DNA from: Raphanus sativus
Taxonomy: Eukaryota; Streptophyta; Magnoliopsida; Brassicales; Brassicaceae
Assembly: GCF_000801105.2 (NCBI RefSeq)
Contig: NC_079515.1
Span: forward strand, 20,607,407-20,671,406
DNA length: 64,000 nucleotides
Reading direction: 5' to 3'
Shown: in pieces, positions 58,252 through 64,000 of the stretch
Position numbering within the stretch: position 1 is the stretch's first letter
How the letters are laid out: each line of letters begins with the position of its first letter
Made by a program: the position numbers and the translations under genes
The notes under the pieces: generated by a model
Seen by the model: the letters and a program-made list of their open reading frames with translations, nothing else
Told to the model about the DNA's origin: nothing
Database searches by the model: none

Positions 58252-58311
58252 AAATCAAATCTAGTTTCTTCTTTGACCAAAAAAAATAAATAAATCAAAT
58301 CTAGTTTCTTC
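58252..58311. repeat. short poly(A)-type insert with 20 bp target duplication
   Basis: Identical 20 bp copies at 58252-58271 and 58292-58311 (AAATCAAATC...TTTCTTC) surround a 20 bp insert TTTGACCAAAAAAAATAAAT. The paralogous flank of copy 1 (about 52600-52620) has only one, diverged, copy and no insert. Confidence 0.8.
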
Positions 58312-58343
58312 GTTTTTGGTGGGTTTAGATAATTACTTTAGAT

Positions 58344-58470
58344 GTCGGGTCGTTCGTAGCCAAGTGGCTGCTGAGCTCTGCCTTCGGGCCCTGACGTCGG
58401 GGGTTCGACCCCCACTTACCTCAGTTTGAGGATTAAAAGGTCCAAAAGTGACCAGTTGACAAAAAAAAAA
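58344..58470 (+). mobile_element. tRNA-derived SINE with perfect 17 bp target duplication
   Basis: A 127 bp element between identical 17 bp repeats AGATAATTACTTTAGAT (58327-58343, 58471-58487). A box TAGCCAAGTGGCTGCTGAGC, B box GGGTTCGACCCC, end CCAGTTGAC followed by poly(A). The perfect duplication indicates recent insertion by LINE-type machinery. It lies within the upstream region of protease copy 2. Confidence 0.92.
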
Positions 58471-58487
58471 AGATAATTACTTTAGAT

Positions 58488-60202
58488 TGAATTCCAATAT
58501 CTTTTGCTAACTTTTTGTTAAGTTCCTATTAAATATTGATATTATTTGTCTCTTAAACCTATTTTTACAAACTATAAACATAAATTAAAAATAATGGTCT
58601 TATTTGAGTTTTCTCCAACTGTTGAATTTTATTCCTCGATTTTACAGGGTTTTCGATGTTTAGTTTTTATATCGTATGAGATTACCGAATGTATGTTAAT
58701 TAACAATAATAATGTTGTGTTACTTGCTGATTAAATAATTCCTGCTTGACCAATAATAGAGGAAATAAATATAGTAGAAAGAGTCAGGAAACACCGTGGA
58801 TGGTCAGTGGTAATGCAGGCCAGGTGACTAGGTGGGTGCCTTTCTTGATAGATTCGATGGTAATAGACTTAACGTTTTTGAAGAGAATAGACTTAACGTA
58901 CTTGACCAGTATAATAAAACTGGCACGCACATCGATTACGGATCACATCAGTTTATGGATATGTTAAACAATATAAACACACGTTTGTAGCTTACGTGCA
59001 ATCACATAGTCAATCAAATATTTATTAAATTTAATTTGTCTTCTGTTCAGCCATATTGTCCTTGAATGGGTTTTTATTTTCCTTTTCTTTTTTTTATAAA
59101 TATAGTTTTCCCTTCAATTTTTAATTGTTTTCAATTTCTGTAAAAACAATTATACAATTTTGTTGTTTATATAATAAAAACAAATCTTCTTTTCTACACA
59201 TAATATGTTTTGAAAATTTTAAAACAAACATATATTTTATAAATTTTATATAATATTTCATAATCGCAATTTTGAATCTATACTATTTTAAATTACAGTA
59301 TAGTCTGATAAATTTCTTTTTCTTTTCTTTTGTAATTTATATATTCTTCTGGGCCTCCTGATTTTTCTTACTCACTACTTGATCAGTTACACTATTTTGT
59401 TCTCCAACACTGTCGCCTCTCATCATCTCTCTCTCTAAATTTTTTTTAGAAAATTTCATATATACAAAGTTTGTAGGAATGTCGAGTATTTCATATTATA
59501 ATATGTATAGTATAGTCACGAAATGGATAAATGTTTGGATTTATGATTTATGGTTTACGATTAGGGTTTGAGTTTAGGGTATATGGTTTGGGTATATGGT
59601 TTGGGTTTAGGGTATATAGTTTGGGTTTAGGGTTCAGAGTTTGGGTTGATGGTTTATGGTTTGGGTTTAAGGTATATGATTTGGATTTAGGGTTTGGATT
59701 TAGAGTTTAGGGTATATGGTTTGGGTTTAGGGTTTAGTGTTTGGGTATATGGTTAGGGTTAGGGTTTAGTGTTTGGGTATATGGTTTGGTTTAGGGTTTA
59801 GTGTATATGGTTAGTGTATATAGTTTAGGTTTAAGGTATATAGTTTGGGTTAGAGTATAGTGTACTCTCCACAAACCCTTCATCTTTTTCAGCATTTTTA
59901 TTTTTTCATTCTTTTTATAATAGTTTTTCTTTATTCTCTTCATAATGATTTTTGTAAAATAATTGTTCTGTACTATATACTGGATAAATATAATATAGTA
60001 TGATATTGAGCGTTGTGTTTATTATTTCTCACGCGTTGGAAATGAGAACGTTGTTTAATTTTGTACCAATTGACATAACTTTTGGTTATATTCTTTATAT
60101 ATGGTGCTGCTATGATTATTAAGCAAATTGACCCAACTACATATACCCACTGAATTTTTAATTTTTTTCCTTTTGAGGAAATTATCAAATATATTAATCA
60201 TT
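58488..60202. other. distal part of duplication unit 2 and AT-rich DNA
   Basis: 58700-58840 is homologous to 54541-54663 in unit 1. A direct repeat AATAGACTTAACGT brackets 10 bp at 58862-58899. From 59.0 kb on, AT-rich DNA, then the telomere-like array. No gene supported. Confidence 0.5.
59551..59860 (+). repeat. degenerate telomere-like (TTTAGGG)n array
   Basis: About 310 bp of GGTTTAGGGTATATGGTTTGGG-like units mixing TTTAGGG, TTTGGG and GTATATGG. Plant telomere repeat units recur many times (TTTAGGGT), but the array is diverged and contains a second ~20 bp higher-order unit. Confidence 0.8.
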
Positions 60203-60310
60203 CAGTGGAATTGAAACTAAAGTTGGCACAGGTAGCGCAAAGACCCAATAACGTGGAACAAACACTAATCTATTACTGGCCCAATCCAATTCGACCAAAT
60301 TAGCTTTGGA
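60203..60310 (-). pseudogene. third EDGP-like protease, 3' remnant
   Basis: On the minus strand this aligns with the final ~35 codons of the two intact genes: AATTTGGTCGAATTGGATTG corresponds to NLVEFDLASNRL, followed by degraded versions of LLGL..NCANFNFTST. Several substitutions and frame changes. It shows the tandem array once had at least three members. Confidence 0.75.
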
Positions 60311-60624
60311 TGAATTAATAGCAACTTTATTGGTTGAGTTCTTAGTTGAATAGCTAAACGTTAAGATTGAAGGTGAGAGACTTAACGTTAATGGTGCTCT
60401 TAGTTTCGGGTAAACTATTAACTGCTCTCTTTTTTTACATGGATCAGTAAAAGCTCAAGTAAATAGAAATAACCAATTGAAAAAAGGAACGACTTAAACG
60501 GTGAATTTATGTATTATTATGGGCTATACAGAACGTTATCTAATAATATTCTCCCTCAGTAAAACAAAAATCTTTGAAAAATTTACAAACTCAAGAGGTT
60601 TGGTTTCTTTTGTTTGTTCTTTTC

Positions 60625-63319
60625 TTATGGGTCGATTCTGATGTCGAGAGGCTCGTGTAGATGATCCGGTGGTGGTGGTGGTTCTGCTATGGGTAGCATG
60701 GATGTGTCATCATTCTTCTTCCCATCTAATATATCTGCTGCATTTTCAGCCAATGCTTTCTCCAATGATGACTTCGCCACTCTTGTTATGCATACTATCA
60801 GAATTACTGTACCATTACAAACAAAACTTTGATCAGATCAGAATCTATAAAATCTTCTATTACCAGTCTACAAGACCAGGTCACAATTGGCTGGTCAAAA
60901 CAAATACCCCCCGGTTTGCTTCTGCTATATATAAAATTATAAATGATTACAGAAGGGACTCACCAGCTAGAGCAATGCCAACCATCATTAGTACCTGCAT
61001 TCACATGTTCCAATGAGGAAGAAAGAAAAAGATTACAGACTTGAATAATTGCACTAGTACACATCAGACTTGGTTAGGAAGAACTCATTATTACCCTCAG
61101 GATATTCAAGAAAAACTTTCAATACTTCAGATCCCAGAGATGTAAGTCGCATGATGGAAACTAAGCAACTCATAAGTGCATGTTACACCATGGAAAAATA
61201 GCAACTCTACGTTATATTGTGGGCTAGACACCATTAGAATCTCAATAAACCCCATACAATAGTTATTGATTTGAACTTCAGACTGGGACAAGTTGTTATT
61301 TTTCTTACACTACAACCTTCTAACTCTACGTAAATTTCCCCCTTCTAAATGTAGTTGATAGGTGATGTGCAAATTATGCATTACAGTAGAAACACAGAAG
61401 TATCTTCAGTCAAATTGATCCGTGATCATAACCAATCAAGCAGTCAAGTGGAGGTAAATGAACAAAATCTTACCCAACGAAAAACTGACACCTCATGCCA
61501 TCCATGTGTAATATCAGATAGATCTTTCAGTGTTGTTCCAACATAAACTAGCGCAAACGTAATGGGCTGTTACATTAAAAACATTTCAGATGATTAGTCA
61601 TGATTATGTATGATATAAGCAATCAACACTTTCACATGCATGCTATCCATGAATAGGGTACACATAACGCATCTCCATTTGGGTCAAGCTACCACTACTA
61701 ATCTCCAAGGATAGAGCAATTCTTGGGTGTAAAAACTATCAAGTATAAATGGACAACGTGCAAGAGAATACTAAATAAATGTCAGTACCATCATTCCCAA
61801 CCAAGTGGCCAGCATGTATTCCCCTAACCGAACAGGGGTGACAGATAGCAGGTAATTCAACATATTGAAGGGCAGAAGGGGAACAACACGTAGGAGCAAA
61901 ACTATCTGTACAGGAAGAAAATATTAACATGTAATTAGCAGTCAATCAATTACATTTAGCCAGAAACTTAAGACACTTTGCCATACTGTTGGTCCCAGGT
62001 ATAGCGTGTATGAATAAAAACGAATTATCAATTAACTGAGAGAAAGCTACTTTCATACCTTGAAGCCAGATCTTTGAATTGCAACGGAAACAGCTTGAAA
62101 CTTTGGGTAATGCTTTATTTTTGAGGTGACATAAGATTTACCAATCTGAATGATAACAGAAAGACAAAAAAAACATTAGCAACAATGAGACACTAAGATA
62201 GGAAAGATGCTACACTTAGTTTGATACGCAAAAAAAAAAACAAGAATCAGTTACTTCTCTGGTTCGCCATTACAAGCGCAATATAAAACTAGAGCAGCAG
62301 ATACTGTCTTCTCTAAGATACATACCGTTCTACCAAGTAGAAATGCTGCTGTTGCACCTAATGTAGCTCCAAGAGAGTCGGCTACAAATCCTACAGGCAG
62401 GCCAAAAAGATAACCACCCCCTAGCTGCAGAAACAAAATCATAACTATCAGAACAGAGATAAAAAAGCCCGAGTATCCTTTCTCGTAACAAAAGATAATT
62501 TCAATGAGATAAACACACACACATACACATCTTAGAAGCGCACCCTAGATTTCACTACACAGTTATGAATTGACACCTACCGTAAGTACAGAAGCCGGAA
62601 CCGCCACAACTGTGAGGGGGATATAAGCCAAAGCCCTGCAAATTTCAATGAGAAGTGGTATATCACAAGATTATTATTTAAGGCAGACAGATAACAATGA
62701 CGGTAAAATAATGGATTAGTGGTGAGAAAAACTCACAGTGCAATTGGACCAAAGGGTCCAAGATCTTCCTTAATCCATAACAAGAAGTCCTTCAATTTCT
62801 GCAGAAAAAAATGAACTTCTAACTCATATATACTACAATTAACCTGATCTATTCACTGACTATTCTCTACTATCTCCAACCTACAGATGCTGCCAAAATG
62901 TAGATTCCATGAAGAGTAAGAGCGTTAACAATCTAGCGACCGAGTAACACTATATCAAAACAACGACATAGCGATCTAGCGAGTTCCAGCAGCAATACTC
63001 CGTTCGATTAGTCACCGACGAGATTATCGAACCGATGCCACACTACCACTAAAGGCAAAAAGCGAATAGCGGTGAATAGAGAAATCACCTGTTCAACGGG
63101 GAGAAAAATGAGAGCGGTGCCGATAGCGACAAGGAGGAGGAGCGAGATTGCTATTCGGAAAGTGGAGGGAGTGAAGGAACTCGCCGCCATATACAAGGAT
63201 CTGAGGCGTCGGCGCCACCAAGGCCTCGAATGGTCATCCTCGTCTCCGTCGTAGTCATATTGATCTCCATTTGCGTAAGATCCTGGCTTCAGCCACGGCC
63301 TCGCCCTTAACCCCTCCAC
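60625..63319 (-). CDS. TVP38/TMEM64 (VTT/DedA superfamily) membrane protein
   Basis: Ortholog of Arabidopsis At1g03260. VTT-domain proteins (yeast Tvp38, human TMEM41B/VMP1 relatives) are Golgi/ER multi-pass proteins, some acting as lipid scramblases; the exact role here is unknown. Exons: 63319-63089, 62798-62737, 62635-62581, 62424-62326, 62145-62059, 61905-61789, 61566-61474, 60994-60964, 60806-60625. Total 957 nt, 318 residues, all GT-AG, phases consistent. The first TM helix is near residues 55-75 (FRIAISLLLLVAIGTALIF). The core VTT signature is GGGYLFGLPVGFVADSLGAT then AFLLGR, followed by the RVVPLLPFNMLNYLLSVTP reentrant motif. A polyproline stretch precedes the acidic C-terminus. Residues 1-50 form an Asp/Arg-rich N-tail longer than I recall for Arabidopsis; an internal Met near residue 44 could be the true start. 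Confidence 0.92.
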
Positions 63320-63705
63320 TTTCGCCAGATTTGTACGCCTCTTCCCCTGATTCTGGAGTTATGATTCAGACGCCTCGCCTTTATCTCCCGCTGAATTGAC
63401 ACTGGGATGAATCTGTGAGTGAGATTGCAGAAATCGATAGAGAGAAAGAGAGGCAACTCTTCGAATTTTTTCACTCTTCTTCGATCTCCGATCTTTGTTT
63501 CCGGTTCACTGTAGCAACTTTTTCCGCCAACATTTTCTTTTGATATTAATGGCCCATAAATATTTGGGCTCGTAGATGAGCCAAAAGCCCAAATAATATT
63601 TATTATTGTGTATTTGTGATTCTACTTACAGATTGATCTTTTTTTCTTTTTTGAAACTGTACAAATTGATCTTTTCTTTTGAGTAATTAAACAATTTAAT
63701 TGTGG
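63320..63705. other. 5' flank of VTT gene
   Basis: Leader/promoter of the minus-strand VTT gene. GGGCTC/GGCCCA and AAAAGCCCA motifs near 63551-63590. A short insert with 15 bp repeats at 63628-63675. Confidence 0.5.
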
Positions 63706-64000
63706 AAGCACATTAGCCTAATGGTTAAGGTATAAAGACTTCTACACCAGGTCTGAGGTTCAACTCTCAGACTATGCAATTTATTGCAAGATTTTCTCAA
63801 TTCCAGGTTTCAAGTCCCAGAGAGAGCGCGATTTATTAGGCAACTATGTAGATTATGGAAGGCAGGATTACAGGCAACTATGCGATTATGGAAGGAAGTA
63901 TTACAAGAGATCTTCAACATGGTGCAAGTAAATCTGGTCAGGCGTGGATCTTCATAGGACGGCTCAGATGATGCAGTTAGGCGTAGATCTTCATAAGACA
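63706..64000 (+). mobile_element. tRNA-derived SINE-like retroposon, truncated by window end
   Basis: Same family as 12202-12509: starts GTGGAAGC, tRNA-like head with CCTAATGGTTAAGG (A-box-like) and GAGGTTCAACTCTC (B-box-like). Body words TTACAAGAGATCTTCA and AGGACGGCTCAGA recur. An internal block (GGCAACTATG...GATTATGGAAGG) is duplicated near 63840-63898. The right end is outside the window. Confidence 0.7.

Noticed and set aside
58344..58430. Possible functional tRNA gene (good A and B boxes)
   Set aside because: Poly(A) tail and perfect 17 bp target duplication show it is a SINE; no acceptor-stem pairing seen.

Overview
This window is nuclear DNA from a crucifer, most likely a Brassica species (rapa/oleracea/napus type). 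Its intron-rich genes follow the order of the top arm of Arabidopsis thaliana chromosome 1, roughly At1g03060 to At1g03260; locus numbers and parent proteins are recalled from memory, not searched. Between the genes lies AT-rich DNA with Brassica-type Helitron ends, Stowaway MITEs, SINEs and hAT-like elements.

Layout, left to right. (1) 1-10626, minus: SPIRRIG, a giant BEACH-domain protein; the 3' quarter (PH-BEACH-WD40) lies off the left edge. (2) 10.6-21.9 kb: gene-free repeat DNA with a SINE-like retroposon, a ~68-70 bp tandem repeat, Helitron termini, a Stowaway MITE and a TIR element. (3) 21868-27460, minus: NET1D, an actin-binding coiled-coil protein. (4) 27.5-32.9 kb: more Helitron ends and a second Stowaway. 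(5) 32866-36871, plus: MCCA, the biotin-carrying subunit of methylcrotonyl-CoA carboxylase. (6) 37720-39824, plus: TRM82/WDR4-like tRNA m7G methyltransferase subunit. (7) 40050-41415, minus: a 5'-truncated PRP18 splicing-factor gene. (8) 41.4-50.7 kb: a rearranged interval with an unusual pair of ubiquitin-like and H2A.Z-like exons, a Helitron end, a complete non-autonomous hAT element with an 8 bp target duplication, a truncated DUF223 (OB-fold) gene and a decapitated Ty3-type LTR retrotransposon. (9) 50.7-60.3 kb: a tandem duplication whose unit is [3' end of the XPD helicase gene UVH6 + EDGP/xylanase-inhibitor-like aspartic protease homologue + upstream DNA], with two intact protease-like genes and a third remnant. 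(10) 60625-63319, minus: a TVP38/TMEM64 (VTT/DedA) membrane protein. (11) A retroposon of the same family as the one at 12.2 kb runs off the right edge.

The genes are housekeeping neighbours kept by synteny, not a pathway. Exon models for SPI, NET1D, MCCA, TRM82 and the VTT gene were built by hand from splice sites and keep the reading frame throughout.

The most unusual signals are: (a) about fifteen very short poly(A)-rich inserts, each flanked by 12-21 bp direct repeats, that look like extreme 5'-truncated retroposon tails, with paralogous empty sites inside this window for at least one; (b) the frame-compatible ubiquitin-like/H2A.Z-like exon pair; (c) the nested history of the UVH6-protease tandem duplication.
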